The position numbers and the translations under genes are program-made. Below the pieces are notes generated by a model. The model saw only the letters and a program-made list of their open reading frames with translations. It had not been told where the DNA came from and made no database searches. From Bifidobacterium breve (GTDB taxonomy: Bacteria; Actinomycetota; Actinomycetes; Nanopelagicales; Nanopelagicaceae), in the NCBI GenBank assembly GCA_945860275.1, contig CAMAPN010000007.1, positions 1 to 49,996 of the forward strand: 49,996 nt of DNA. The letters are read 5' to 3'. Every line of letters starts with the position of its first letter. The stretch's first letter is position 1. Positions 9,416 to 18,613 of this stretch are shown piece by piece.

Positions 9416-9832
9416 ATGGAACGGACGCTCGTATTAGTAAAGCCTGACGGGGTTCGTCGTAACCTCATTGGTGAGGTAATTGCTCGGATTGAGCGCAAGG
9501 GATATTCCATCTCTAACATCCGTTTTCTCAACGCAGACCGCGCTTTACTCGAGAAACATTATGCCGAGCATGTCGGCAAACCCTTCTACGAGCCACTTGT
9601 CGAATTTATGCTCTCCGGTCCAATCGTGGCGCTGATCGCCGAAGGAAATCGAGTGATTGAGGGATTCCGTTCACTAGCTGGCGCAACAGATCCAACCGTT
9701 GCAGCGCCGGGAACAATTCGTGGCGACCTAGCGCGCGATCAAGGAACAAAAGTTGTTCAGAACATTGTGCATGGATCAGATTCAGTTGAATCCGCTGAAC
9801 GTGAGATAGCGCTTTTCTTCGGAGGTAAGTAA
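9416..9832 (+). CDS. ndk: nucleoside diphosphate kinase
   Basis: Transfers the gamma phosphate between nucleoside triphosphates and diphosphates through a phosphohistidine. The 138-residue length is typical. The N-terminal [12 protein letters not shown] and the active-site NIVHGSDS with His119 are both present. Its stop shares bases with the mreB start (TAATG). It has its own likely promoter immediately upstream, so it may head the run into the mre genes. Confidence 0.97.
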   Translation: MERTLVLVKPDGVRRNLIGEVIARIERKGYSISNIRFLNADRALLEKHYAEHVGKPFYEPLVEFMLSGPIVALIAEGNRVIEGFRSLAGATDPTVAAPGTIRGDLARDQGTKVVQNIVHGSDSVESAEREIALFFGGK

Positions 9833-10863
9833 TGGCACGGACAATGTCTTTCATTGGTCGCGATATGGCGATTGATTTAGGAACGGCAAATACTTTGGTT
9901 TATGTCCGCGGCCGGGGAATTGTGCTCAATGAGCCAAGTGTTGTTGCAATTAACCAAGACACTGGTGGAATTCTTGCTGTAGGGCTAGAGGCGAAGAAGA
10001 TGATTGGCCGCACTCCTGGCAATATCGTGGCAATCAGGCCCCTAAAAGATGGGGTTATTTCAGACTTTGATACCACCGAGCGAATGCTTCGTTACTTCAT
10101 CCAAAAAGTGCATAAGCGTCGCCACTTTGCCAAGCCCCGCTTAGTAGTGTGCGTGCCATCAGGCATTACCGGTGTGGAACAGCGCGCAGTAAAAGATGCT
10201 GGGTATGCCGCAGGTGCACGCAAGGTCTACATCATTGAAGAACCAATGGCTGCTGCTATTGGTGCTGGACTTCCAATCCACGAACCAACGGGAAACATGG
10301 TCGTCGACATCGGAGGCGGTACAACGGAAATCGCGGTCATCTCCCTTGGTGGAATCGTGACCGTGCAATCCATCCGTGTTGGTGGCGATGAGCTTGATCA
10401 AGCAATCATTGCGTGGATTAAGCGTGAGTACTCATTGCTTCTTGGAGAGCGAACTGCTGAAGAGATCAAGATGGCAATCGGATCTGCTTTCCCTGCGGTG
10501 GGGGAGCCAGATGCAGAAATTCGAGGTCGCGACCTGGTGACTGGCCTACCAAAAACAATCTTGGTAACAGCAGAAGAGATTCGCAAAGCCATTGATGAGC
10601 CGGTTTCTCGAATTGTCGAAGCGGTAAAAACTACCCTTGATAGCTGTCCGCCAGAGCTTTCCGGCGACATTATGGATCGAGGCATCGTGCTCACCGGCGG
10701 TGGAGCGCTCTTGCATGGCCTCGATGAGCGACTTCGCCACGAAACTGGAATTGCGGTGCACATTGCAGAGAATCCATTGAATGCAGTTGTTATGGGAACT
10801 GGTCGATGCATTGAAGAGTTCGAAGCTCTAGAGAAAGTGCTTATCTCCGAGCCTCGCAGATAG
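9832..10863 (+). CDS. mreB: rod shape-determining protein MreB
   Basis: Bacterial actin that forms membrane-associated filaments guiding lateral wall synthesis. The 343-residue protein has actin-fold ATP motifs: phosphate-1 [11 protein letters not shown] near residues 16-26, phosphate-2 [13 protein letters not shown] near 160, and adenosine-binding [13 protein letters not shown] near 284. A strong GGAGG precedes the ATG, which overlaps the ndk stop by 1 nt. It is the first gene of a complete mreB-mreC-mreD-mrdA-rodA set, which implies a rod-shaped or MreB-dependent growth mode rather than purely polar growth. Confidence 0.96.
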   Translation: MARTMSFIGRDMAIDLGTANTLVYVRGRGIVLNEPSVVAINQDTGGILAVGLEAKKMIGRTPGNIVAIRPLKDGVISDFDTTERMLRYFIQKVHKRRHFAKPRLVVCVPSGITGVEQRAVKDAGYAAGARKVYIIEEPMAAAIGAGLPIHEPTGNMVVDIGGGTTEIAVISLGGIVTVQSIRVGGDELDQAIIAWIKREYSLLLGERTAEEIKMAIGSAFPAVGEPDAEIRGRDLVTGLPKTILVTAEEIRKAIDEPVSRIVEAVKTTLDSCPPELSGDIMDRGIVLTGGGALLHGLDERLRHETGIAVHIAENPLNAVVMGTGRCIEEFEALEKVLISEPRR

Positions 10864-10901
10864 CAGCCGTATCGCGTTTGGGCTGAGAGTGGGGTGACGA
10901 A

Positions 10902-11849
10902 TTGGCAGTACCAGATAAATCTCGCTCACGATTTTTTCTAATCGCACTTTTAGTCACTGCGCTGATTATCGTCACCTTAGATCTTCGAGGCAGTGTGCCT
11001 GGCCAGACATTCCGAGGAGTTACTAAATCTGTACTTGCTCCTATTCAATCGTTCTTCCGATTTTTCTATGACCCAGTGAGCAATTTCGTCTCTGATGCAG
11101 CGAACTTGGGAAGAACTTCGCAAAAAATCGAGGAGTTAGAGGCAAAGAATGCTCAGCTAGAGGAGAGGCTCAGTAGATTCAATGTCCTCTCTCGTGAAGT
11201 AAAGCAACTAAAGGAAGTCCTCGACCTTGCAGGCGCCGGCAGATATAAAAGTGTGCCAGCTCGAGTTATTTCAGCAGGATCGGCGGCAGGTTTCTCTCGC
11301 ACAGTAGAGCTAGATATTGGCGCTCGCGATGGAGTGAGCACCGATATGACAGTGATTGCAGGCGCTGGCCTAGTTGGTCGGGTGATCTCTGTGAGTGCGG
11401 ACACCTGTATTGCGCTCCTGCTTGATGATGAGACCTTCAAGGCTGGAATCCGGATGGAAGGAAGCGGCATTCTGGGAGTAGTCACCGGAACGGGAAATGA
11501 CGAGCTTTCACTGACGCTTTTCGATTCAGCTTCGACTTTAAAAGTTGGCGATCGATTAGTGGCTCGAGGTAGCAGCGAGAGTCGACCATTCGTGCCCGGC
11601 GTTCCCGTGGGGACGGTTGTCGCAGTTGATCAAAATTCCGGAACGTTAACTAAGACAGCATTGGTAAAACCTTTTGTCCGATTGAATTCATTAGAGGTTG
11701 TTGCAGTCGTAACCGGGAAGGTGCGTGTGAACCCGCGAGATGCACTTTTACCACCAGCTCCACGACCAACTCCTACCCCTACCGTGACTGTCTACATCAC
11801 GCCATCACCTGAGCCTTCACCGACCAAGAGCAAGAAAGTGAATCAGTAG
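10902..11849 (+). CDS. mreC: rod shape-determining protein MreC
   Basis: Bitopic membrane scaffold linking MreB to the penicillin-binding proteins. The 315-residue protein has a short basic N-terminus, one membrane helix (about 11-27), a coiled coil around residues 70-105 and the two beta domains of MreC with the GLVGRV motif. A Pro/Thr/Ser-rich tail (about 285-315) extends past the conserved core. The start is a TTG; no better in-frame start exists before the membrane helix. The stop overlaps the mreD GTG by 1 nt. Confidence 0.9.
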   Translation: MAVPDKSRSRFFLIALLVTALIIVTLDLRGSVPGQTFRGVTKSVLAPIQSFFRFFYDPVSNFVSDAANLGRTSQKIEELEAKNAQLEERLSRFNVLSREVKQLKEVLDLAGAGRYKSVPARVISAGSAAGFSRTVELDIGARDGVSTDMTVIAGAGLVGRVISVSADTCIALLLDDETFKAGIRMEGSGILGVVTGTGNDELSLTLFDSASTLKVGDRLVARGSSESRPFVPGVPVGTVVAVDQNSGTLTKTALVKPFVRLNSLEVVAVVTGKVRVNPRDALLPPAPRPTPTPTVTVYITPSPEPSPTKSKKVNQ

Positions 11850-12379
11850 TGCGAAAGACTTTGTTCTTCCTCCCGATTGCCATCATCGCACTTGCGCTGC
11901 AAAATGCAGTGATATCGAGGATTTCGTTTCCCTTTGCAGATCCCTCTATTTTTCTCATTGTCGTTTTGGCGTGGGCTTTTCTGGAAGATCCAGAGTTTGC
12001 AGCGCTACAGGGATTCATCGCTGGATTGCTCCTTGATTTCAACCCCTTGTCGGTAGGTTTTATCGGACATTGGGCCTTTGTACTCGCAGCAGTGTGTTAC
12101 GGAACTTCTGAAATGGGTGTGCAGTTACGGTCAAGTCGCCAATCTCCAGTGACGTTGACGGTCACCGTGACGGGAGCGCTCCTACTCACCCTCATCCTTT
12201 TTGCGGTAACAAGTTGGGTGATTAGCGCAGAACAAGGACTCTCTTTCTCTCGAACTGCTCCGGGAGTTCTGTTCTGGTCAGCGCTTGTTACACCTTTACT
12301 TTCGCCTCTGATTATCCGCCTTGCACGATTCGCGCAAGGTGCACCAGGCGCACGCGGAATAGGCGCACTTAATGGGTGA
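11849..12379 (+). CDS. mreD: rod shape-determining protein MreD
   Basis: A 176-residue integral membrane protein with about five hydrophobic helices, including segments at about 5-20, 28-45, 50-65, 70-88 and 105-128. MreD-type features are visible around FIAGLLLDFNPLSVGFIG. The start is GTG overlapping the mreC stop, and the end overlaps mrdA by 8 nt. MreD proteins are poorly conserved, so the call rests on length, topology and position between mreC and the PBP2 gene. Confidence 0.88.
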   Translation: MRKTLFFLPIAIIALALQNAVISRISFPFADPSIFLIVVLAWAFLEDPEFAALQGFIAGLLLDFNPLSVGFIGHWAFVLAAVCYGTSEMGVQLRSSRQSPVTLTVTVTGALLLTLILFAVTSWVISAEQGLSFSRTAPGVLFWSALVTPLLSPLIIRLARFAQGAPGARGIGALNG

Positions 12380-14474
12380 GCGCTCCAGGTACGCGACGAT
12401 TTTCGTGCAGATCCTACTTTTCTCATTAATGGCCGCACTCTTTGGTCGACTTTTCTATCTGCAAGTTGCTGCAACAGATAAGTATCAAGATGCAGCGCTT
12501 GAGATTCAAAGTCGAAATGTCATCACACCCGCAACAAGAGGGATGATTCTCGATAGCAGTGGTAAACCACTTGCAATTAACCGAGTCGGTTTAGTGATTG
12601 CTGTTGATCGATCTATTCTGGATAAAGAATCCGATCGGGGAGTGGCTTCACTGCAGGCAACTGCCAAAGTATTAAAAATGCCTTACGAGGAAGTGTTTGG
12701 AAAAACTCGATTGTGCGGGGAGAAAGTTGACCCTGCATTGACTGGAGGGGCTCGTTGTTGGAATGGCTCGCGCTACCAACCGATTCCAATCTCTGTTGAT
12801 GCCAGCGAAGAGGTTGCGCTTTCGATCGTAGAACATGCTGAGCGATATCCAGGCATTCTTGCTTCACCGCAGGGTTTTCGTTATTACCCTGGAACCGAAG
12901 GAGTCAACGGTGCTCACGTTCTTGGATATGTTGGGCCAATTAGCGAGAAAGAATTAGCAAGTGAATCAACGGCTAAGTTTTACCGTAATGAATCTATTGG
13001 AAAAGCTGGACTTGAGAAGACTTACGATTATGCGCTTCGTGGGGAACCTGGCGTAAAAACAATTGTTGTAGATAGGAAAGAGTCTGCCACTAGTGTGCTC
13101 AAAGATAACAAGGCAATTCCTGGCAATCACTTAGTTACAAGTATCGATGCAAAACTCCAGGCGGTTGTAGAGCGCGAATTGCTCGCGGCAATTATTCGCG
13201 CCCGCTCGGGCACCGTGGATAAAAAGGGTGCACGTAAAGCCGACGCTGGCGCAGCAGTAGTAATGGATGTAAAGAATGGGCGGATTCTTGCTATTGCCTC
13301 TTATCCAACCTACGACCCCAATATTTGGGAGCAAGGAATCACTGCCAAGCAAGCCAGCGACTTGTATAGCGCGAAGTCAGGGGTGCCAGCTCTCTCTCGC
13401 GCGCTACAGGGAACTTTCGCTCCCGCATCGGCGTTCAAAGTCGTCTCAGTAGCGGCGGCAGCTAAGGCTGGTTATGACTTAAATGGAAAGTACGACTGTC
13501 CAGCGCAGTTCAAAGTAGGTAATCGCTTCTTCCGCAATTACGAAAGCAAAGGCGCTGGTCGCATCACCATGGAGGAAGGAATCGCGATCTCTTGCGACAC
13601 GCTTTGGTACCAAATTGCATATAACGAGTGGTTGAAAGATGGCGGGTTGCGCCCGAAGAAAAATCTCAATGATTATTTCTACAAAGCAGCAGCAGGATTT
13701 CAGCTGGGTAAGCGCACTGGAATTGATCTTCCTTCAGAATCGGCAGGTAGATTGGCTGATCGTACGTGGCGAACGAATTGGTACGAGCGGAATAAAGATT
13801 TCTTCTGTGATTATGAAAAGCGCGCAAAGAAATCGCAATTGACCCCATTTTTAATTGCAATTGCGAAAGAGAATTGTGTTGATGGCGGGAAGATTCGTGC
13901 GGGAGATGCCGTGAACTTCGCGATTGGTCAAGGTGATACCAGCATGACTCCTTTGCAAATGGCACAAATCTATGCGGCGCTTGCAAATGGTGGAACACTT
14001 TGGAAACCGTCGGTCGGCAGAGCCGTGATTACTCCCTCCGGAGATCTGGTCGAGGAATTTAAGCCTCAGAAAGTAGGAAAGCTTCCGCTTACGAAAAAGA
14101 CGCTCTCATTCCTACAGAAATCTCTGCGAGCAGTTGTGACATCGGGTACCGCCAAGTGGCGGTTTGACGGTATGCCAATTCCTGTCAGCGGTAAAACAGG
14201 AACCGGTGAGGTGTATGGAAAGAATCTCGATGGTTCGAGTAAGGACACCACATCATGGTTTGCAAGTTATGCACCATCGAATGCGCCTCAATATGCTGTT
14301 GTGATGATGGTGAGCCAAGGAGGAACTGGCTCTGGAACATCTGGCCCATCGGTGCGGCGAATTTACGAGGCAATTTTTGGTGTTCAAGGGTCAAAAATCG
14401 TTAAAGAGCAAGCGATATTTCCATCGGTACCACCAGCGCAAATTCCGCGTCGACCGGTGGTGAGTACTTCATGA
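12372..14474 (+). CDS. mrdA: penicillin-binding protein 2, elongasome transpeptidase
   Basis: Class B PBP that cross-links peptidoglycan during elongation together with RodA. The 700-residue protein has an N-terminal membrane anchor (about 8-28), a PBP dimerisation domain and a transpeptidase domain. The active-site motifs are Ser353-x-x-Lys356 (SAFK), Ser407-Cys-Asp (SxD in place of the usual SxN, as in other PBP2 proteins) and Lys608-Thr-Gly (KTGTGE). It overlaps mreD by 8 nt and rodA by 4 nt, so the operon is translationally coupled. Confidence 0.95.
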   Translation: MGERSRYATIFVQILLFSLMAALFGRLFYLQVAATDKYQDAALEIQSRNVITPATRGMILDSSGKPLAINRVGLVIAVDRSILDKESDRGVASLQATAKVLKMPYEEVFGKTRLCGEKVDPALTGGARCWNGSRYQPIPISVDASEEVALSIVEHAERYPGILASPQGFRYYPGTEGVNGAHVLGYVGPISEKELASESTAKFYRNESIGKAGLEKTYDYALRGEPGVKTIVVDRKESATSVLKDNKAIPGNHLVTSIDAKLQAVVERELLAAIIRARSGTVDKKGARKADAGAAVVMDVKNGRILAIASYPTYDPNIWEQGITAKQASDLYSAKSGVPALSRALQGTFAPASAFKVVSVAAAAKAGYDLNGKYDCPAQFKVGNRFFRNYESKGAGRITMEEGIAISCDTLWYQIAYNEWLKDGGLRPKKNLNDYFYKAAAGFQLGKRTGIDLPSESAGRLADRTWRTNWYERNKDFFCDYEKRAKKSQLTPFLIAIAKENCVDGGKIRAGDAVNFAIGQGDTSMTPLQMAQIYAALANGGTLWKPSVGRAVITPSGDLVEEFKPQKVGKLPLTKKTLSFLQKSLRAVVTSGTAKWRFDGMPIPVSGKTGTGEVYGKNLDGSSKDTTSWFASYAPSNAPQYAVVMMVSQGGTGSGTSGPSVRRIYEAIFGVQGSKIVKEQAIFPSVPPAQIPRRPVVSTS

Positions 14475-15625
14475 CAAATATCCGAGCAAACTCCCGACGA
14501 TCTCGATTTGAACGCGTGGCGATAGTTGATCGATTTGATATCCCACTGCTCGTTGCGGTCGCTGCACTTTTGGGTATTGGAATTCTTCTAGTTTATGCAG
14601 CAACACGTGAGTGGTTTGCTTCCTTTGGTGGAGATCCTGAGTATTACCTCAAGCGACACGCTTTAAACATCGTTATTGGGTTGCTCTTGGCGTTTGGAAC
14701 CACGCTGATTGACTATCGATTACTACGCGCGTACACCCCGTTTCTGTGGGGGATCACGGTTCTTGGACTCATCGCCGTTCTCATTCCTGGGATTGGTGCC
14801 ACAGTGAACGGTGCACGCGCATGGATTGCACTTCCGGGCGGTTTACAGATTCAACCGGCAGAGCTGGCGAAGATTGCCATCATCGTAGGTATGGCGATGA
14901 TTCTTGCCGAGAAGAATGATGCGCACCAGGAACCACAGGCTATCGATGTACTTCAAGCTCTCGCCGTTGCTGCGATCCCAATTCTGCTTATTGTGTTGCA
15001 GCCTGACTTAGGAACTACAGCGATTATTGGTGCATCCGTTGTCACCATGATTGCCGTCTCAGGTGCGCAATTGAGATGGAGCGTGGGCTTACTCGCCTTA
15101 GCAGCTACTGGCGCTTTTGTGGCGATAAAACTTGGCATCATCGCGCAATATCAACTCAACCGATTGCAATCTTTTGTGGATCCATCTGCAGATCCACAGA
15201 GCACTGGTTATCAACTACGTCAGGCGCGAATCACCATTGGTTCTGGCGGATTATTTGGTAAAGGATTATTTAATGGTCCGCAAACAAATGGACGTTTTGT
15301 GCCGGAACAACAAACCGACTTCATCTTCACTGTGGCAGGAGAGGAATTAGGTTTTGTCGGATGCGCAATTATCGTCTCGCTGTACATAGTTATTTTGTGG
15401 CGAGCTTTCGTGATTGCCCGTCGAGCAAATGATCTTTTTGGAAGGTTAGTGTGCCTTGGAGTGACCGCATGGTTTGGCTTCCAGATTTTTGAAAATATCG
15501 GGATGACGTTGGGCCTTGCTCCGATGACAGGGGTTCCGCTTCCCTTCCTCTCCTATGGCGGCTCAAGTATGTTCGCCACGCTGATAGGCGTAGGGCTATT
15601 ACTCAATATTCGCGCTCGGAGCTAG
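14471..15625 (+). CDS. rodA: RodA, SEDS-family peptidoglycan glycosyltransferase
   Basis: Polytopic SEDS protein that polymerises lipid II with PBP2. The 384-residue protein has about ten membrane helices. Family signatures are ARAWIALPGGLQIQPAELAK near residues 115-134, QPDLGTT near 177 and the C-terminal PLPFLSYGGSS. The ATGA overlap with mrdA and the position after mreBCD favour RodA over the division paralogue FtsW. It is the last gene of the elongasome operon. Confidence 0.95.
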   Translation: MTNIRANSRRSRFERVAIVDRFDIPLLVAVAALLGIGILLVYAATREWFASFGGDPEYYLKRHALNIVIGLLLAFGTTLIDYRLLRAYTPFLWGITVLGLIAVLIPGIGATVNGARAWIALPGGLQIQPAELAKIAIIVGMAMILAEKNDAHQEPQAIDVLQALAVAAIPILLIVLQPDLGTTAIIGASVVTMIAVSGAQLRWSVGLLALAATGAFVAIKLGIIAQYQLNRLQSFVDPSADPQSTGYQLRQARITIGSGGLFGKGLFNGPQTNGRFVPEQQTDFIFTVAGEELGFVGCAIIVSLYIVILWRAFVIARRANDLFGRLVCLGVTAWFGFQIFENIGMTLGLAPMTGVPLPFLSYGGSSMFATLIGVGLLLNIRARS

Positions 15626-15722
15626 TTCTCTGCCATACTTATGCCAGCGCAGCCTCGAGGGCTCGACCCGTTCGAACTCGGTGGCGCGGACGAAGATTTT
15701 TTGCACTGCACGAAAAGAAAGA

Positions 15723-15750
15723 TAGAAGCTTCGTTCTACTCCGGTAGAAC
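15723..15750 (+). promoter_or_regulatory. mutually exclusive hairpins in the leader of rne
   Basis: GTTCTAC (15733-15739) pairs perfectly with GTAGAAC (15744-15750) around a TCCG loop. An upstream TAGAA (15723-15727) can instead pair with the TTCTA inside the first arm (15734-15738). No T run follows, so this is not a terminator. It lies about 90 bases before the rne start. RNase E controls its own leader in enterobacteria; a similar role here is inference. The remaining non-coding DNA between rodA and rne shows nothing recognisable. Confidence 0.4.
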
Positions 15751-15836
15751 ACGAGATTAGTACCAGGTTTTTAGAATTTGTTTACGTAAATCTTCGCGTA
15801 GATGATTGAAATTCCAGGTACGTGAGAGATGACAGC

Positions 15837-18128
15837 ATGGCTGCACCAGCACGTAAGCGAGTATTAAAGAAAGTCACTGCCAAAAAAGGCAGCGCAAGTG
15901 AGGCAGAGACTAAACCTGCTAAAGCGGCGAAACCGGAGAAGGTTGCCAAATCCGAGAAGCCCGCAAAGGTGAGTAAAAAGAAAGTTGCGGATGCTCCGGT
16001 TGTGGAGAGCCCAGCTGCTCCAGTAAAAGCGAAGAAGGGCATAATTCCCGTCCCGATCTTTCAAGCGCCGGCGCGCTCCAAGGATTCGGTCAAGAAAAGC
16101 GCCTCAGCATCAGTAGATAAGAAGTCTGAAAAATCAGCAAAGGTTTCCGAGGCGGCAACTTCTGCAAATACGAGCTCTTCTGATGGCGACGGAGCGGGTG
16201 AGACAAGCGAAGGTCGATCACGACATCGCAATCGACGCCGTGGCGGTAGAGGGCGCGGTCGAAATCGCCAAGGCGATGGCAACGCTAATAATGAATTAGG
16301 TGACGAATCGTCGGAAGCGTCAGACGTTGATAACTCAGATTCATCTGACGATAGTTCGGCTACGCATCGTCGACGTCGCCGACGCGTAGCTGGAGGAGCC
16401 AGTGACGCAGAAGCGCAGACCGTTGTAGAAGATGGAATCGTCACGACAATCAAAGTGCGCGAACCACGATCTCGCCAAGAAGATTCTGGCTCTACACGCT
16501 TGGATAAGCGCGGGCGTCGCAGAGACCGAGACAGAGACAGAGACAGAGATAGAGAGCACCCACGCTCGTTCCATAACAATCGTCGTCCTGCAGTGATCAC
16601 CGAGTCTGAATTTCTTGCTCGCAGAGAGAATGTCGACCGTACGATGTTGGTTCGACAAACTGGCGATCGAACGCAGATTGCTGTTTTAGAAGACAAGATT
16701 CTTGTTGAGCACTACGTAAATCGTGCTTCAAGCTCCTCCTATGTTGGAAACGTCTACCTCGGTCGGGTACAAAATGTGCTCCCGAGCATGGAGGCAGCAT
16801 TCGTTGATATCGGCAAAGGGCGTAACGCAGTTCTCTACGCAGGCGAAGTAAATTGGGATGCAGCAGGCTTAGCTGAGGGAACGCCACGAAAAATCGAATT
16901 TGCGCTAAAGACTGGCCAACCAGTTCTCGTTCAGGTGACCAAAGATCCAATCGGACAGAAGGGTGCACGGTTAACAAGCCAAATATCCCTTCCCGGTCGT
17001 TATCTTGTCTATGTTCCTGGCGGTGGCATGAGCGGTATCAGTCGACGTCTTCCAGATGTCGAGCGCACTCGCCTTAAATCGATCTTGAAAGGTCTAGTTC
17101 CAGACGAGGCTGGAGTCATCGTTCGAACAGCTGCTGAAGGTGCTAGTGAAGATGAATTAACTCGTGATGTTGCTCGCTTGAAGGCGCAGTGGGAAGTTAT
17201 CGAACAGAAGGCGAAAGATCCAAGCGCTTCTGCACCATCACTTCTTTATGCTGAGCCTGATCTCAACATTCGAGTTGTGCGCGACATCTTCAACGAAGAT
17301 TTCCGTTCGATGCATGTTCAAGGTGAAGATGCATGGGATGAAATCAATAGTTATTTGAGTTTTGTTGCACCTGATTTGGTCCAGAAGATTTCAAAGTGGC
17401 ATAAGCCGAAAGAAATCTTCGCCGAGCATCGAGTCGAAGAGCAGTTAGCTAAAGCGCTAGATCGAAAGGTTTACTTACCTTCTGGAGGCTCACTTGTCAT
17501 CGATCGCACGGAAGCGATGGTCGTAATCGATGTGAACACGGGTAAATTCATTGGTAAGGGTGGAAATCTCGAGGAAACTGTGACGAAGAATAACCTTGAA
17601 GCAGCACAGGAAATTGCTCGCCAACTTCGCTTACGCGATTTAGGTGGCATTATCGTCGTCGACTTCATTGACATGGTTCTTGAATCAAATCGTGATTTAG
17701 TTCTTCGACGTTTAACGGAATGCCTTGGCCGAGATCGCACCAAACATCAAGTTGCAGAAGTAACTTCATTGGGCTTAGTCCAAATGACGCGCAAGCGCGT
17801 TGGCCAAGGGCTGATCGAAGCATTCTCGACAACGTGTGAGAGCTGCCATGGGCGAGGAATTCACATTCACATGGATCCAGTGCCAATGGCGCCAAATTCA
17901 TACGCACGGGACGACAGTGCAGATCACGCAGATCATGCAGATTCTGCAGATCACGCAGATCACGCGGATGACACAGGGGAGTCTGCCGATACTGCCGATA
18001 CTGGAGGCTCTGACAGCAGCGAGCAGGATGTCGTGGAGAGCGAGCCGGCTGCCTCAGCTAGCGCTCCAGCGGGCCGTCGCGGACGTCGGCGAGTGAGCAG
18101 CGGAGGCGTCATCACGCCTGAAGGCTGA
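15837..18128 (+). CDS. rne: ribonuclease E/G
   Basis: Endoribonuclease for mRNA decay and rRNA/tRNA processing. With the ATG at 15837 (GAGAG eight bases upstream; GTG 15822 is the alternative) it has 763 residues. A long Lys/Ala- then Arg/Ser/Asp-rich N-terminal extension of about 265 residues, including an RDRDRD stretch, precedes the S1 domain (YVGNVYLGRVQNVLPSMEAA). The metal-binding DFIDM has Asp609 and Asp612, and the zinc-link CESC has Cys667 and Cys670. A His-Ala-Asp repeat and an Arg-rich end follow. An N-terminal disordered extension instead of the long C-terminal scaffold is the known actinobacterial arrangement. Confidence 0.93.
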   Translation: MAAPARKRVLKKVTAKKGSASEAETKPAKAAKPEKVAKSEKPAKVSKKKVADAPVVESPAAPVKAKKGIIPVPIFQAPARSKDSVKKSASASVDKKSEKSAKVSEAATSANTSSSDGDGAGETSEGRSRHRNRRRGGRGRGRNRQGDGNANNELGDESSEASDVDNSDSSDDSSATHRRRRRRVAGGASDAEAQTVVEDGIVTTIKVREPRSRQEDSGSTRLDKRGRRRDRDRDRDRDREHPRSFHNNRRPAVITESEFLARRENVDRTMLVRQTGDRTQIAVLEDKILVEHYVNRASSSSYVGNVYLGRVQNVLPSMEAAFVDIGKGRNAVLYAGEVNWDAAGLAEGTPRKIEFALKTGQPVLVQVTKDPIGQKGARLTSQISLPGRYLVYVPGGGMSGISRRLPDVERTRLKSILKGLVPDEAGVIVRTAAEGASEDELTRDVARLKAQWEVIEQKAKDPSASAPSLLYAEPDLNIRVVRDIFNEDFRSMHVQGEDAWDEINSYLSFVAPDLVQKISKWHKPKEIFAEHRVEEQLAKALDRKVYLPSGGSLVIDRTEAMVVIDVNTGKFIGKGGNLEETVTKNNLEAAQEIARQLRLRDLGGIIVVDFIDMVLESNRDLVLRRLTECLGRDRTKHQVAEVTSLGLVQMTRKRVGQGLIEAFSTTCESCHGRGIHIHMDPVPMAPNSYARDDSADHADHADSADHADHADDTGESADTADTGGSDSSEQDVVESEPAASASAPAGRRGRRRVSSGGVITPEG
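16520..16551 (+). repeat. GAGACA-type microrepeat in rne
   Basis: Consecutive GAGACA/GAGATA hexamers encode an Arg-Asp dipeptide run in the disordered N-terminal part of RNase E. The low-complexity DNA may vary in copy number between strains. Confidence 0.6.
17919..17972 (+). repeat. six 9-nt repeats encoding Ala-Asp-His near the C-terminus of RNase E
   Basis: Six consecutive 9-nt units of the form GCAGATCAC (units 3 and 6 most diverged) keep the reading frame and encode alternating Ala-Asp-His/Ser triplets. They lie just after the catalytic core and the zinc-link. Confidence 0.8.
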
Positions 18129-18161
18129 TCGCTGCACCGCCACCCGATATGGCTGGCCAGT

Positions 18162-18191
18162 TTGACCGGCAGGGGAGCCAATCCGTACCCT
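18162..18191 (+). promoter_or_regulatory. promoter of rplU-rpmA
   Basis: TTGACC (18162-18167) and TACCCT (18186-18191) are separated by 18 bases, a good match to an actinobacterial housekeeping promoter. Predicted transcription start is near 18198, giving a leader of about 55 nt with AAGGAG before the rplU GTG. Confidence 0.5.
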
Positions 18192-18252
18192 TAGCGGGCT
18201 GGAGTGAAGGACATTTGCTCACCGGCAACTAGAGATGTAATCAAGGAGAATC

Positions 18253-18555
18253 GTGTACGCAATCGTTAAGGCTGGCGCACGCCAGGAGCGGGTATCCGTT
18301 GGCGAAGTTCTCGATATCGATCGAGTAGAGGCCAGCGTTGGTGCGACCGTGTCGTTGCCGCTACTTCTTCTTGTTGAAGGCGGAAAGATTTCTACCCCAG
18401 GCTCCGGATCCACCGTGAGCGCCGAAGTTCTCGAAGAGGTAAAGGGTCCAAAGATCGACATCCTCCGCTACAAGAGCAAGACCGGCTATCGCCGACGTCA
18501 AGGTTTCCGTGCGAAGAAGACTCGGATCAAAGTCACTGCAATTAACAGTAAGTAA
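18253..18555 (+). CDS. rplU: 50S ribosomal protein L21
   Basis: The 100-residue protein starts MYAIVKAGARQ and ends with the L21 signature region KTGYRRRQGFRAKKTRIKV, which contacts 23S rRNA. The GTG start has AAGGAG at the right spacing. It is paired with rpmA (L27) and followed by the ribosome-assembly GTPase obg, the usual bacterial order. Confidence 0.97.
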   Translation: MYAIVKAGARQERVSVGEVLDIDRVEASVGATVSLPLLLLVEGGKISTPGSGSTVSAEVLEEVKGPKIDILRYKSKTGYRRRQGFRAKKTRIKVTAINSK

Positions 18556-18563
18556 TCTAGAAC

Positions 18564-18599
18564 TAACCAGGAAATAAACCAGGGAATAAACCAGGGAAT
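18564..18599 (+). repeat. three 12-nt tandem repeats between rplU and rpmA
   Basis: Three consecutive units, two of them identical (AAACCAGGGAAT) and the first differing at two positions, fill most of the spacer. Each carries an SD-like AGG, and the true AAGGAG of rpmA follows directly. Confidence 0.85.
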
Positions 18600-18613
18600 A
18601 AAGGAGTAGCGAG

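Noticed and set aside
15641-15760. 39-codon frame between rodA and rne
   Set aside because: No ribosome site, no promoter at a useful distance and unremarkable composition; it runs through the hairpin element.
16061-16696. 211-codon minus-strand frame inside rne
   Set aside because: It mirrors the Arg/Asp-rich low-complexity part of rne (Ser/Leu/Arg repeats) and has no independent support.
17919-17972. CRISPR-like repeats
   Set aside because: Contiguous 9-nt units without spacers inside a coding frame.
18151-18179. Hairpin after rne (TGGCT...AGCCA)
   Set aside because: No T run follows and it overlaps the better-supported rplU promoter, so I did not call it a terminator.
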